Origin: Diphasiastrum complanatum
Lineage: Eukaryota > Streptophyta > Lycopodiopsida > Lycopodiales > Lycopodiaceae
Length of the DNA: 56,457 bases
NCBI GenBank assembly: GCA_029204225.1
Contig: MU833436.1
Location: 1-56,457, forward strand
Direction: 5' to 3'
Positions within the stretch are counted from its first letter, which is position 1. Each line of letters starts with the position of its first letter. Position numbers and translations under genes: made by a program. Below, one piece after another: positions 9,810 to 33,840 of this stretch. A model generated the notes under the pieces. That model had not been told where the DNA came from, made no database searches, and saw nothing but the letters and a program-made list of their open reading frames with translations.

Positions 9810-10400
9810 TGTGAAAGTATTGTACTTTTGGACATAAATGGATCTACACAAGATCCACAAGAGTGATTGGATGCTTGCTTAACAATCCATCAAAAAACTA
9901 GATAGAAAAAGTTGATCTAGATTGGCAATTTGACAAAAAGCAACAAGCAAGAACAATCATCAAACATTGATCATAGATTAATCCGAGTTCACACATGTGA
10001 AATGAAGCCTGTTGTATGGCCTGCAAACAGAGAATGAAGGCTGAATCACTTTGGTTGCATTTGGATCACAAATTTTAATACAAATAAGGAAGGTAACTTG
10101 GCTTTGCCTCTTTCCTAGAGTCATGCCAAGTAGGTGGCTAGTTGGTCAATTTCTTATCATAAATTTAGTTGTAGGTCCTATAATGTAGGAATCACTACCA
10201 AATTGACATGACCAACTCTTTACACTCAATCTAACCTACACTAGGATAGGTTTCCCATGTGGCATCTTGGCCTCACATGTGTGGGACCCACTTATGCACA
10301 TAATTTACAATATTCTACATGGCTAGATTTGCCAACATTGGCAATTTTTCACATGGTTTAATTGAGACAGTATGATTTGCCTCAACCATAGTTGATGTCT
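9810..10400 (-). mobile_element. LTR of a minus-strand Copia element
   Basis: The LTR inner edge is at 9810 (TG start read on the plus strand, next to the primer site at 9797-9809). The outer edge is not resolved; the sequence becomes plus-strand Copia RNase H debris by about 10410, so the end is set there by default. The internal part of this element to the left (9480-9796) shows no recognisable gag. Confidence 0.5.
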
Positions 10401-10404
10401 ATTG

Positions 10405-10830
10405 GGCAAGTACTATTGATGATAGAAGATCAACCACATGTTACACTTTTAGCCTTAATTATGGTCATTTTTCTTGGTCAAGTAAGAAACATGGTATTGT
10501 ATCTCTTTCTGCTATAGAAGCTTTATACAAGTCATTGAGTTCGGCAACTCATGAAGCAATATGGCTATGCAACTATTAACCTAAAAGACAACCAATATTA
10601 GTAACTATGCAGCCAAACTGGCATATGACTAGCAAAAAAATCTAGTCTTTCACATTGGAAAGAAGCATATCAAAGTGAAGTATGTGAAAATCTGCACTCA
10701 AGAAATGTGGATGTGACTATTGCAACACTATTACAACTAGCCAATATACTTACCAAATCCTAAAGCAAAAATAAATTTGAGTTGGCATAGAAGCTATATT
10801 TTAAAGCTTCAAAGAGAAAATTTAATGAAA
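10405..10830 (+). pseudogene. Copia RNase H remnant
   Basis: Plus-strand translation in one frame gives DDRRSTTCYTFSLNYGHFSW, then SSKKHGIVSLSAIEALYKSL and SSATHEAIWL, the Copia RNase H region, followed after a stop by a segment like FHIGKKHIKVKYVKI (normally HIEIKYHFIRE). Several stops interrupt it. It is a C-terminal pol relic without its own LTR. Confidence 0.65.
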
Positions 10831-10999
10831 AAACAACTTACATTTTGTTTTGTTTCTATTTTATCATCACTTCTCAAACATACGTTCAAGACTTCAAACA
10901 TTTTATTTTATGCGATGATTTTGTATGTCAGTTGCTTTATATCTTCATAAGAATCAAATGTGCAACAAAGAAAGATCTTCCCTTGTGTCTTATTATAAT

Positions 11000-11395
11000 A
11001 AAGATCATCAATATAGAAGAATAACTCTAATTTAATCATTATTTTTCATATTATAACAAGTATTACGTGAATTAACTCTATTATTTCCAACTTTCTTGCC
11101 TTAAAAGTTATTACTTTGATACTAAGAAATTGGAGCTTTTTCGATCCATACAAAGCTTCAAATTTTCTTCGATGGTGATATATATGGAAATTTTGTGGGT
11201 GATTCACATAGATTTCCTCTTGAAGAAAACATTCAAAAAATCAGTTTTACCATCCATTTGAAAAGTGCCCACTCAGTAAGGGTTCTTACATATAATGGTG
11301 TTGAACTTCACTTTGCATACAAGTGTGAATATTCAAATTCTATACCCTCTTTTTATTTGAATCCCTTGGCAACCAATCTATCTTTGTAGTTATCT
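11000..11395 (-). pseudogene. Copia reverse transcriptase remnant
   Basis: Minus-strand frames contain pieces like FFKRKSMWITHKISIYITIE (normally the LNGDLEEEIYM..PEGF region) and YIDDLYYNKTQGK near the position of the YVDD catalytic box. Frames shift repeatedly. Orientation is opposite to the RNase H relic at 10405. Confidence 0.45.
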
Positions 11396-12060
11396 TCAGA
11401 AACCTTTTTCTCCTCTCTTTTTCACTCATGAATGTTATTGTAACTATAAAATTTTGACTAAAGTATAAATGAAAAGCTTGAGTCTAGCTTATACAACATC
11501 CAAGTATAGATCATTGACTAGCAATAACCAAGATTTTTAAAAGATAACAACCTTATCAATCAAAAGGTGAGGTGTTTTCTTGCTCTTACTAGGTCACTTT
11601 GATGATCCAATGAGCACATTCATCAGTTATTGAATTCCTTTGATCTTGTTTTGCATATTCTCATACTTGAGTATTTCCGTTTGAGCCAAATTTTGCACAC
11701 AAGAATTATCCGAATTAGGTGCCATGTCCTACTAATGTTGCAATCCTCAAGTCAATGTCACTCAAAATTAGTGTACGAATGGCATTTTGTAAAGCCCTAG
11801 ACTACAATGGTAGAAGAAAATGGATAATGTTCTCCTTGTCTTTATGGTGGTTGATGCAAAGACTATGAGCATTTGCTCTATATTGGAATGTAACAAAACG
11901 GTCTACTGACTAATTTGGAGGGCAAAGGGGTTTAAATTTGGCCAATTGTGATGACTTGATTATTTGGTGTCTCTTCTTCCATTTGTAAGGGTGGTCAAAC
12001 ATAAGCCATTTGTTGTTAAACTAGCAAAAGATGTTATCCAACTCTTTAGTAGCTTCATAA
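11396..12060. other. Intergenic, no gene seen
   Basis: AT-rich sequence with no long frame and no family resemblance; probably older retroelement debris. Confidence 0.35.
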
Positions 12061-12140
12061 ACCTTTATGTACTAAATAATGGCCATTGGGAGGGCCATTA
12101 CCACAAATAATCCGAGACCCATGCAGTGAGTGACAGAGGC

Positions 12141-12296
12141 CACGAGCTATTCGGGACCATATTATGGGTAGTAATGGCCCAACCATCCAATTGGTCATTA
12201 TCGTGCATAATTGACATTCACGAGCTATTCGGGACCATATTATGGGTAGTAATGGCCCAACCATCCAATTGGCCATTATCGTGCATAATTGACATT
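12141..12296 (+). repeat. 78-bp tandem duplication
   Basis: Two copies, 12141-12218 and 12219-12296, each starting cacgagctattcgggacc. I found a single mismatch (ggtcatta versus ggccatta), so the duplication is recent. Sequence at about 12075-12120 is similar to the inverse of part of the unit (aataatggccattgg), so the unit may come from a foldback element. Confidence 0.85.
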
Positions 12297-12346
12297 CACC
12301 TGATGTTTTTGGCATTGTAGCATGTGGCGGGCCCCCTCCCCCCTCT

Positions 12347-12356
<10 letters not shown>

Positions 12357-12402
<46 letters not shown>
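12357..12402 (+). repeat. (CT)n microsatellite after a C-rich tract
   Basis: A pure CT run preceded by C-rich sequence (12331-12356). One of at least nine GA/CT tracts in the window. Confidence 0.95.
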
Positions 12403-12405
<3 letters not shown>

Positions 12406-12426
12406 TCATAATAAGAAAAAAGTTTA

Positions 12427-12462
12427 GGGCCCTATATTATTATGTCAAGTAATATAGGGCCC
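12427..12462. repeat. Perfect 13-bp inverted repeat, 10-nt loop
   Basis: gggccctatatta (12427-12439) pairs perfectly with taatatagggccc (12450-12462) around ttatgtcaag. It may be the end of a small inverted-repeat element or an RNA hairpin; no T tract follows that would suggest anything else. Confidence 0.8.
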
Positions 12463-13333
12463 AAAAAGGGCTTAAAATCAAGCGAATGTAAATTATATAA
12501 GTGATGTTGCCATTTCATTGGTGACTTTGTAGACCCAATTGTAGATTTGCTATTGGGATTATTGTTATAGCTAGGTGATGTTCCACGATATGAGTGTCTA
12601 GATATGTAAGCACAAAATTTAGCCTCTGTTTTAGTGAAAGTGGCGTCCAATCTAGTTACAACATTAGCACCTTTGATATGAGGTCCACTATGTGTATCCC
12701 ATTGGTAATACCCTTCTTACTCTCTATGGCTTTTCAAACTCTACAACTTTTTCAATTTTCAAGCGAATATATATAAATACCATAGAGATCCACAAAGGCT
12801 GACGAGATTGCCACCCCACTCATTAAGGCAGATTCCAAGGGACAATAGTTGGTTCTTAGAGTGTCTTTTAAAGTGATGTCTAGTGAAAAACATGTGATCA
12901 TGGCCATCTATGTAGCATGAAGTCAAATACCTCGGTTTTGCTTTAAAGTATATAGTTTTGAGAGGAGAATCCAACTTTCAACCAAAGAGTGCACATCTTA
13001 ATTATCACATAGTTTCTCCGTTAAGGTTCTTGATTAGCGTAATATTACCACCAACTATTTTATAATTTAGATTCATCGATAAGAGTCATCATTTTTTTAG
13101 AAGAATTATATGCCAGTTGGTACAACATTATAGAGTATTTTGAAATGTCAAGAAGGTTCATGTTGTGAACTTTTGATGGTTAAAATGTGTCTAACATTTA
13201 CTTGGGAAAAGATCTGGAGGATTTTGCATCAAACTAGTCTCTCTCCATTTGCATGCATTTTGATGGATCCAATGCTTTCATTACTTTGCTCTTTGGTCTT
13301 TGTCTCTACAACGGGCTCTGGCTCAAGTTCTAA

Positions 13334-13369
13334 CCTTAGAAGCCCGTTCCGAGCAAAATGGGTCGGAAT
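13334..13369. repeat. Left arm of a distant 36-bp inverted repeat
   Basis: The arm contains cttagaagcccgttcc and agcaaaatgggtcgga. Its inverse, with about three mismatches, is at 16563-16599. Homology stops on the inner side after GTCGGA. The pair encloses the last two coding exons of the PIP5K gene. Confidence 0.65.
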
Positions 13370-13439
13370 GTTCCGTTCCGCACATTCCGGAACGTACTGG
13401 CTCGGAACGAGATAGTATAAGTTTAAAAGAAATTGATAA

Positions 13440-13645
13440 ACGACCCTGCTGGCCCGTGCATTCGGCATTTCACAGATGATACGACCCTGCTGGCCCGCGA
13501 GCTTAATTAACAGCTGATCGTTAACGGGCAACTAAGGAGTGTTCATAATTAACGGGCAACTAATCGTTTTGCAGTTGACAGCAGGCTTGTGAGTGTGTTC
13601 ATAATTAACAGGCAACTAATTTCACAACAGCTGATCGTTTTGTCG
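13440..13645. repeat. Shuffled short direct repeats
   Basis: acgaccctgctggcccg occurs at about 13440 and 13481 (41 bp apart). Phrases gtgttcataattaac, gggcaactaa and cagctgatcgtt each recur two or three times through 13645. The order is scrambled, as in a decayed minisatellite. Confidence 0.7.
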
Positions 13646-13699
13646 CTGTATTGCTGCGGATGGATACATTTCTCAAAGCTGGGTCGGAACCGTTATATG

Positions 13700-15098
13700 C
13701 TCTGGCAGTCTCATCTGTATACAAGGACGTTTTGATATTTTAGGAAGTTTATAGATAAAAACATCATACAGGATTACATCTTTCAGGCACATCCATAACT
13801 CAGCAGAGCGCAAGTAAAATGCTGAATGACCAATTTTTTCCATAAGTAGTTTATGTCATATGACATTGTCAAGTAATCTATATATGGAAAAGCTTCAAAA
13901 TTATGTGGCAAGTTGGCTGACCTGGGATGAAATTTCCCAGTTCAACATTCACATGTATAAGAGCTCATGGAATCATGATGCTTCACTTCATCAGCTTCTG
14001 ATCTCAATTTCAAAGTTTCCATTGAAGGATTTAGTACCATCGAAAGAGCTAATTTTGGCAGTTACATTTCGTGTTTCAATGATGGCTGTATTTGAACGCT
14101 CAACTAAAGCTTCTCAACAACCAATAACCCTACGAATCATGTTAAAATCAGAAAACCAAATGATGCTTATCTTAAGCGAAGCCAGTGGTTTCAATAGCTT
14201 CTTAACGAATACCTACTAATTAGCAAAACTATATCACAGAGTTCATCAGAGGTCAGAGGCTTTAATGGTAACATGCTTCCATCTCCAAAACCCCATACAA
14301 CTGATTCATGTTGTCGTGAAAATGCCCTTTCCCAACTGATTTGTTTTCATTACCAACATCTCAAACAGAGAAACTTGCTAGTCAACTTCACACACATCCA
14401 TGTATACCAGACCCCCTGATTTTTGCCTAACACTAAATCCTTCATGCTGGATACTGCCTTCTTGTGTCATAAGCTTGCCAGAGACCACTCTGATATTTTT
14501 GCCAGTTACACCTTCCAAGACTCCAGGATTTTTATGCAACTGGAGACAACAAGGGTCCACATCTCTCTTATGCCATGCATGATGCAACATGCTCAGGCAC
14601 TGAACTGATTTGAAATGCGCCTCTCCCCATTGCATGTTCCTCGCACATTGATGAGATTGTGCTTTGAAGACGTACAGCAAGGGAATCTCATTTCTAGTTC
14701 CCTGTCAAGGTGCATTTATCATTTTCAAACTGAAGCAGCCAAGCTTATCAGAGCATCAGTTATGTTCAGCGAGCCTTCACAAATCAAACAGAGACCCTCT
14801 TTGATATCAACTTTTTTCAATATTAGACGTAGTGGACCAGACATTTCTATTAACACAGCGCCTCAATGTAGCAAATGGCTTCTACTTGCATATATTCCGT
14901 TTTCCATAACAGCTATTATCCAGGATCATCTAGCCAGGAAAAATGTACTTGTTCCCCCTTTGCCATTGATTATACCCTGCTTAACCCCCTTGGCTTTCGC
15001 AGACTCAAAACACAAAAACCAGTCAACACTGAAAGGGGCCACTTCTCCAGGACAATTCTCGACGAATCCAAATATCGCATTGATAGCAATTTGAAGAA
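13700..15098 (-). other. Probable 3' UTR and downstream region of PIP5K
   Basis: Lies immediately after the PIP5K stop on the minus strand. Frames of up to 159 codons exist on both strands but none resembles a known protein and they shadow each other. I cannot place the polyadenylation site; the UTR may end well before 13700. Confidence 0.35.
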
Positions 15099-27044
<11,946 letters not shown>

Positions 27045-27824
27045 TTTTTGTTAACGTTAAAGAAGATAGATTGAGATCTACTGTGCAAAATTCCAGAACA
27101 TCCGCCGCATTATTCACTTCACAGCAGCTCCGATGATAGAGGTCGAAACTTTAAGATTTTAGTCTTCCAACCGTTAAATGTCTAAGAAAGAGTAGCAGGT
27201 TCTTTGAGAATAACTGTCGATGGACTTTGACGAAGCACATTGCCATATCTAGTACAAGAATCGGAAGGCAAAATCAAAGATAAGCCTCAGCAATTTATCG
27301 CCAAGCAATCTCATCTGTTTTTTAAATCTAAGCTACAGTATACCTGATAATCAAATTCACTACCACTATTACGAGCTCTAACTCCTCTGATAAAATGCTA
27401 CCAGGCTCAGGCAAACCATCCGGAAGGATGAAACTCATTGCTGAGCACGAAATGCACGAGTAAAAGAGAGAAATGAGGAATTCAACGAAACAGGGGAAGC
27501 ATAAACCCGCAAAGCTTTTCTAGGGCAAAAGAAGCTGCTCAAAAACACAGATCGACGCAGGAGCTCCAGAATCAACAAGGAGCTCATTGACGAAATCAGC
27601 TGAGACATGCAGCATAGCAGAAGCTGACGAGAACATGAACAGGAGCTTGGTTGTGGATCAATACCGGAAGCTCAAAAACCGATATATAGATGTTCACAGC
27701 TCAGAATCTGGTTGGGAGATTCAACCGAGGTTTCAGAAATGGAAAAGTGCGGCAGAAGCTGTACGAAAGAGGTCTGGAAACCTGGTTTTGAGTGCGGAAA
27801 CGGATGCGCAGGGAAGGAAGCAAT

Positions 27825-27862
<38 letters not shown>

Positions 27863-27960
27863 TAGCACGGAAAGGCAGTTGGCGATGGCGGAATGGGATC
27901 GAGAATTCTGCTGCTGCATGCCTGCCTTTCCTTTTCTCCTTCCTCCCTCCCTTCCATCCG
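27045..27960 (-). promoter_or_regulatory. PIP5K 5' UTR / proximal promoter
   Basis: Between the ATG and the CACGTG repeats. A transcript-sense (CT)n at 27859-27828 is typical of plant 5' leaders and core promoters (Y patches). The start site and any leader intron cannot be fixed from sequence; plus-strand frames here are shadows. Confidence 0.5.
27828..27859 (+). repeat. (GA)n microsatellite in the PIP5K leader region
   Basis: 16 units on the plus strand; (CT)n in PIP5K sense. Confidence 0.97.
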
Positions 27961-28007
27961 ACAAACCCAAAACACAGAAAAACCACGGCATCCCACAGCC
28001 TCACTCC

Positions 28008-28560
28008 TCCCACTTCGATGTCCGCCACGTGTCATTACTCTCCATAGACAATCTCGATCATCCACGTGGCACGCTCTGAGTCCACATCGGGGCAGGATTG
28101 CCCACGTGTCACGAGCGGACGTCAGTCCTGCCGCGTCCGAGAGGCTCAAAACAAAAACACAGCACACGAAGCCACTCCCAAAATCCTCACTTCGATATCC
28201 GCCACGTGTCACCCGAGCGAGGAATCAATCTTTACTGTCCACGTGGCAGTATTGGATTTGACATTGGAGAATGATCGCTAGCGTGTCGCCACAGGACGTT
28301 AGTCCTGCCGCGTCGGAGAGAGGACACCGAGAGCCGGACTCTGCAGCGACAAGCAAAAAATAAAAGTAAAAAAACAAGATAGAAAAGAAAAATAATCCTC
28401 ACTTCGATATCCGCCACGTGTCTTCCAGTCAATAGGTTAATCCTCACTGTCCACGTGGCAGTATCTGATTCCAATCGGAGAACGGTCGCCTACGTGTCGC
28501 CACAGGACGTCAGTCTTGCCGCGTCGGAGAGAGGACACGAGCCGGACTCTGAAAGAAAAA
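28008..28560. promoter_or_regulatory. Three-copy repeat with G-box/ABRE sites upstream of PIP5K
   Basis: Units start near 28013, 28189 and 28399, each with cttcgatatccgccacgtgt, then a second box tccacgtggca and a shared ggacgtcagtcctgccgcgt and cggagagaggacac tail. CACGTG cores lie at 28026, 28063, 28103, 28203, 28240, 28415 and 28452, with TACGTGTC near 28491. CCACGTGTC and CCACGTGGC fit the ABRE/G-box that bZIP factors bind (established). Their position 1-1.5 kb before the PIP5K start suggests ABA- or light-responsive control (inferred). Confidence 0.7.
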
Positions 28561-29290
28561 TAAAAGAAAAATAATTTTTATTTTTTTTTGGCGGAGTAAA
28601 TGCAACTGAGCTTGAGCTCCAGACGCTGAGAAAGGCCATTCGAAAGCGCCTCGATAATTACAAATAATAATAATTATTTTCATTTTTTAAATGTTTCTCG
28701 AGATTAAACCAGCTCATAATTGGATCGGAATACGATTTTCCGGAGCTGGACTAAATCCCAGTTTCCGAAAATCTATTCCCTAAAATATGCACGCAATTAT
28801 TAGAAAAAGAGCTTAAAAGGCAATTAATTAACTATTTCACGTACCACAAACCCCCTTTAAAATTCACCTTTAATTATTTTCTTCTCCTTCCAAAACAAAA
28901 ATACGAAAAAATAAACTTTATTCACCGCCCTTCAAAACTACGGCCCCGTCCCACCTTCAACAAACTTCACCCTTCTCTGAGTTCTCTCACTTCTGGCAGC
29001 GGTTTTCCGACCAGACCGCAGTGCACATCTCCGCCTTTCCACTCTGGACAATCCCATTACCCTTCAGTCAAATCCCTTCTTCAATGCGCTTCCACCCGTC
29101 CCGGGTTCGAGCTCACGTGGAGACAGGACTACCACGTGGCGGATATCGGTCGATGGTACCATCGGTGGTGGAGCTAAGCGGGGCCGTGCATCCGCCGCCC
29201 GTTTTAGCTGCCCCCCCCCCCCGTTTTAGTACAAGCTTAGAAATCCGTGAAGGAGATAATTAAATGTCGAAGCTAAAATTTCTACTTTAT
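28561..29290. other. Intergenic upstream of PIP5K, with an inverted repeat relic
   Basis: AT-rich to 28900, then C-rich. At 29114-29119 and 29133-29138 two more CACGTG boxes appear, and cacgtggcggatatcgg at 29133 is the inverse of the start of the three-copy repeat. No coding frame is convincing. Confidence 0.5.
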
Positions 29291-29784
29291 CCATTAATTT
29301 AATACCAACCCCCATTCATTCATATATATATATATCCTCGACCGTCGACGTACTATTAGTTTAGTACTAAATCAGTAACTACTCCTTCATTAACAGCTCA
29401 TGAAGCAATCCCTCGGTTACAACGCAAATCCCATACATACATTAATTACTTGATCATTGTTCATTCACCACTTCAAATTTTAAATACCACCCCCCACCCA
29501 CACACCCACCCCAATTCTTTGTCTTACCTATTTGACTCTCTGAGTCCATGACGTTAACATTTGAGCCAAGCTTTTGTAGCTTCCTTGTTCATGTGTATGA
29601 ACTTAGTCCTTAGTGGGTGATTATGAGTGGGTTGTTGGCAGTTTTTGCGGCTGGGGTCTATTTCATCTCATACAATGTACCCCATCTTCCCACCAAAACA
29701 GTCTCTCATTGATTTAGACCCCCTACCTATCTCAAAAGCAACCAAAAAGAACATCGTCAATCTCCAACAAGCGTCAAGTTAATG

Positions 29785-29832
29785 TGAGATCTAAGATCTG
29801 AGGTCTGAGGTCTGAGGTCTGAGATTTGAGAT
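29785..29832 (+). repeat. Seven-bp minisatellite (gaggtct)n
   Basis: gaggtct occurs in three perfect copies, with diverged copies (agatcta, gagattt) on both sides. Confidence 0.85.
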
Positions 29833-29891
29833 CAAAGACTAACGATGCAGATGTGACAAAGGAAAGAAATCTATGACTGAAACTTGAGAAC

Positions 29892-29926
29892 GCCCCATTT
29901 ACGTCAACACCCCATTTACGTCAACT
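29892..29926 (+). repeat. 17-bp tandem duplication
   Basis: ccccatttacgtcaaca is repeated directly, the second copy ending in t. A second direct repeat, gagcaagtctataaagaa, occurs near 29940 and 29990. Confidence 0.85.
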
Positions 29927-30443
29927 AATGTCCATGGCTGAGCAAGTCTATAAAGAATTTTGCAAGTCGTGGCTTGAGATTCCCACTATGAGCAAGTCTA
30001 TAAAGAAATTTGAGCTTGAGATATCCACTACTTGCTTATCATCTAAATATCTAACTATGGTGAAACCCATGGACATTTAAACCTTATACCTATTTTACTT
30101 CAGGTGAAAAAAATCTCTCTTGTAAAAATTTTGTTGAGTAAAATATGGCAACCTAATATGATTTTTTAATGTATAGTTTTTATGGATTTATGTAAACAAA
30201 CCTTCTTAGCAACTTCAAAAGACCAAAAGAACAACATGACAAATGGCATGTCTGGAATATGTACAATTGGGCCCCAAGAAATGAGATTTGCATTAGCAAA
30301 AAGCTACATCAAAAAGCGAATGTACTAAGCTTATTCTTTGGCATCATGACAATCCATGTGGTTACTTTATTTTAGTTGCCAGTTCTAGATAGCTACTAGG
30401 TCCATGACATAAAAAGAGGAACTCAACCTTGTAATGGAAGAAA

Positions 30444-30785
30444 GATTAATGTACTAACATGTCTTGTGTGTTTGAGATACTTTTAAAATCCTTCGTCATA
30501 GTCTATTTAGACAAGAGTGTTCATATGGCAATGGAGACCTTGATTAATGTACCAACATGTTTTGTGTGTTTGAGATACGTTTAAGATCCTTCGTCATAGT
30601 TTATTTAGACAAGAGTGTTCATATGGCAATGGAGACCTTGATTGGAATCTCAACATGCACCCACAAGGGATTCCTCAATGCCCGTCACATGGAGACCTCG
30701 GTTGGAATCTCAATATGCACCCACAAGGGACTTCTCAATGCCCGGCACATGGAATCTCAATATGCACCCACAAGGGACACCTCAA
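30444..30785 (+). repeat. Nested tandem repeats, 98-bp and 46/61-bp units
   Basis: gattaatgtactaacatgt starts a 98-bp unit at 30444, repeated at 30542 with few mismatches. It passes into three copies of tggaatctcaatatgcaccc followed by acaagggac at about 30644, 30705 and 30751. One frame reads through as repeats of a CTHKGxLNARHM peptide, but nothing suggests it is coding. Confidence 0.85.
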
Positions 30786-30980
30786 AGTCTAGGAGCCCCA
30801 AACTTTGGGTTCTTTATGCTCCACATGGTTCGTTCTTTATGCTCCGCATGGTTCTAAGTTGTCCAATTGACTTGAATGTGGTCCTCCAATATGAGCTGGG
30901 TAGGACTTCCTTGTCTCTCCTTGAGGTCGAGTTTCAGCTCTAGTTCAACTCTAGTCCAACTCTACTCAATAACGAGAACA

Positions 30981-30984
<4 letters not shown>

Positions 30985-31073
<89 letters not shown>
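30985..31073 (+). repeat. (GA)n microsatellite
   Basis: 89 bp of pure GA in intergenic DNA. Confidence 0.97.
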
Positions 31074-31076
<3 letters not shown>

Positions 31077-31179
31077 TTGGAATCCTATTTTTACATGGTA
31101 GCCCATTTCATTATATTGTATGTCTAGGACCTAGGTTATGTTTAGTAAGATGTTCAAGCAATCCAATAAGTAATCTAGA

Positions 31180-32335
31180 TAGTCTTGATAGTTTTGTCTA
31201 GTTCACCTTTAAGATGTTTTATCCATTACCCATCTTTAAGAAAAGGAAAATCCAAAAGTTAAAAATACATAGTTGCTTTGTCTAGATAACCCTAAGGCAA
31301 TCTATGCACAAATGTGTTTAAGGGCATAAAAGTGTAAAAGCCCAAATTGACTCCAAATTAGATGCCACATTAAATTCTTGTGGTACATGTGGAATTTTGT
31401 TGTATCCACTAGATGTCTTTGAGAAAATGAAAGTGAAAAAGCCCAAATTGCCTCCAAACTAGATGTCATATCAAGACCTTATGGTACACGTGGAATTATT
31501 TTGTATCCACTAGATGCCTTCAAAAGAAGAAAAGTGCAAAAGCAAAATCTTTTCCAATCAGACGTCGTAAAAATATTTTTAGTGCATTTGGAATTACGTT
31601 GTCGCCACGAAACGTAGGTGTTCAAAACTTACGTGTCGGTGACTATAATAGATAATCATTAGTTTCGTGACTTACTTCATGATAGTTGTGGTCACGAAAC
31701 TTATGAAGTGGACATGCACATGTGATTTATGTTCCAACTTCAAGGATGAAAATTTAAACCTTTCAAAAGTGGTAGGCTATATGCTTCATATTGTGGTTGT
31801 AACTTGATGGGCAACACAAATACTCTATAACATCCCTTTGTGGTAGTCAAGTTGTATAAGAGTTGCTACTATATCTTGCATGACGCAAGCTCAAAATGTG
31901 GATGCTACAAAATAGTGATTTCTTGGCATGTTCTTGTGTTTGTAGAGTTTTATAAGTTATGAATCTAATTATTTCAGTCCAAAGTCACTACTAGTATGAG
32001 AAGTATATTCATGGTGCATTATGATGCTAGTGCAATTAAGTTTATCTTTGAAATACTTTAATAAGAAAAGAAAAAAAACTTCAAATGACCCTATACTTCC
32101 TTGATAGTTGCTTTGCCTAGTCCACCCCAAAGATGCTTTATCCACGAGATGTCTTTAAGGGAAGAAAAGTGCAAAAGCCCAAAATATTTAAGCTAATTTC
32201 CTTACTTCACATCTAGCACACTTTATCCACTACATGTCTTCAATGGAAAAAGTGCAAAAGCCAAAAGTGCCTCAAAATTAGATGTCATATCAAGATTATC
32301 TAGTACATGTGGAATTATGTTGCTTTCACGTAAGT
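31180..32335. repeat. Dispersed/tandem family of about 105-bp repeats
   Basis: Units contain aagtgcaaaagcccaaa, then attagatgtcatatcaaga, a tacatgtggaatta phrase, and tccactagatgtctt. Three lie in tandem at about 31325-31610, two more at about 32160-32330. The flank ttgatagtt...ttgtctagtt...aagatgttttatcc at 31184 recurs at 32098, so a larger block was duplicated. Confidence 0.75.
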
Positions 32336-33840
32336 AGAGAAAATTCAAGATTTGTGACATGAAGATAATTCCATGAGTGTCATAACTTAACTTGATGGTT
32401 GTTGTTGTCACGGAACTTGAGGGATGAAATAAAGACATGATTTAAGAATGGAAAAGTGTTGTATTTAAAAGGCTACTTATTCTAGTGGTAGTGTAAAGAC
32501 GATGGTAGAAGTAAATTGATGAAGGTTTTGAAACAAAATTGAAACACACGTAGAGGGTTTGTTGCTCTCATGTGATGGAATTTTTTGTTGTATTGTCCTA
32601 AGGACATCGTTACATTTGTTGGTATCATACTAATCAATACCCAACCAACAAACAATGACATCCAATTGCAGAGCAAAAGATGAACTACTATGCTCAGTTC
32701 ATAAATTAAGCATTGATGAAAAGACTCTACTTCTTAATTATCAACTTAATATAATGTGAAAAACTTTGAACAACATGTGGTGCTAGTACATGCCTTCTAT
32801 CGCATTGCATTTTACTCCTAGCCATGCAAGTCCAAAGTCATATGATCCCATCGTTCATCATCAATTGCTAGAATTTCAATTTCTACATTTACTCCATGTG
32901 CTTGCATTGGTTCATAACATTGAACCATATGTTTCTTCTTCCTATAGTAGTACTAATGTCTTCCACATTGATCATGCAAAAAAAAAAAAAAGAGAAAATT
33001 CATCACATGAGCACAACAAAACGTGTAGATGCTTAGTGTATACTTTTTTTATTCCTTCAAACAACTATCTAGCTTATCCTTGATGTTCAAAAAAGGATGT
33101 TCAAAATTTCTTTTTTCATGCCTAAAGCCATCTCCTCATTGTCTATAGCTAGCAAAAATAGGAAGAATTGAGATCAATATGAGTAGAGATTTTTGTTTGA
33201 GTGAAAATAAATCAAGCAAGCGTGTCTAATCTACAAGGACAAGAGTATGGTAAAAAAACATCAATAAGCTCTCATGTAGCCTCCTCAATAGGACGACCAT
33301 CCCACTAGACTAAAATTGAATTTGCCATTGCTAGTGACTATGTAGCATCTTGTGACATATCTTTGTCTTACAGATTCCTAGCCCTAATCGCTCAATGGAA
33401 GCCTTGCCCTACACAAAATGATGTCTATCAAAGTGTAATTTGAAGAAAAGAATATCATGGGACAACTCACTATTTGAAATGGATTATTATTTCAAAATGA
33501 AAAATTTTGTCTAGCAGGGGATGACAAACTGAAGAAAGAGACTTTGTTTTAATGTTATGATGCACCCTATGTAGGCCATCCAAGTATACACAGGACTTTA
33601 AATTTGGTTAAAAGTTTTATTCGCCAAAACTCGAGCCATATATTAAGTCTTATGTGGTAAAGTATGAAATCAGTCGAAAAATTTAAAAATTCAAAGTGTA
33701 TTGTGTTATTTAGGTATATGACAAGAGAAGGAAAAGCATATCTGTGAATTTTTTAGTTGAATTTTAAAAAATCTAACTACAATATCATTTTTTTTGGGTG
33801 ATTGTTGATCAATTAATTAAGCATGTGAGATTTGTTGAGA
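32336..33840. other. Intergenic, no gene seen
   Basis: AT-rich. Short frames only, none with known motifs; an A13 tract near 32980. Probably old retroelement debris leading into the Gypsy fragment at 33841. Confidence 0.35.

Noticed and set aside
27587-28281. Plus-strand frames across the PIP5K leader and G-box repeats
   Set aside because: GC-rich repeat and microsatellite shadows without protein-like composition or homology.
28008-28560. A CRISPR array
   Set aside because: The units are long, imperfect and without regular spacers; this is plant nuclear DNA.
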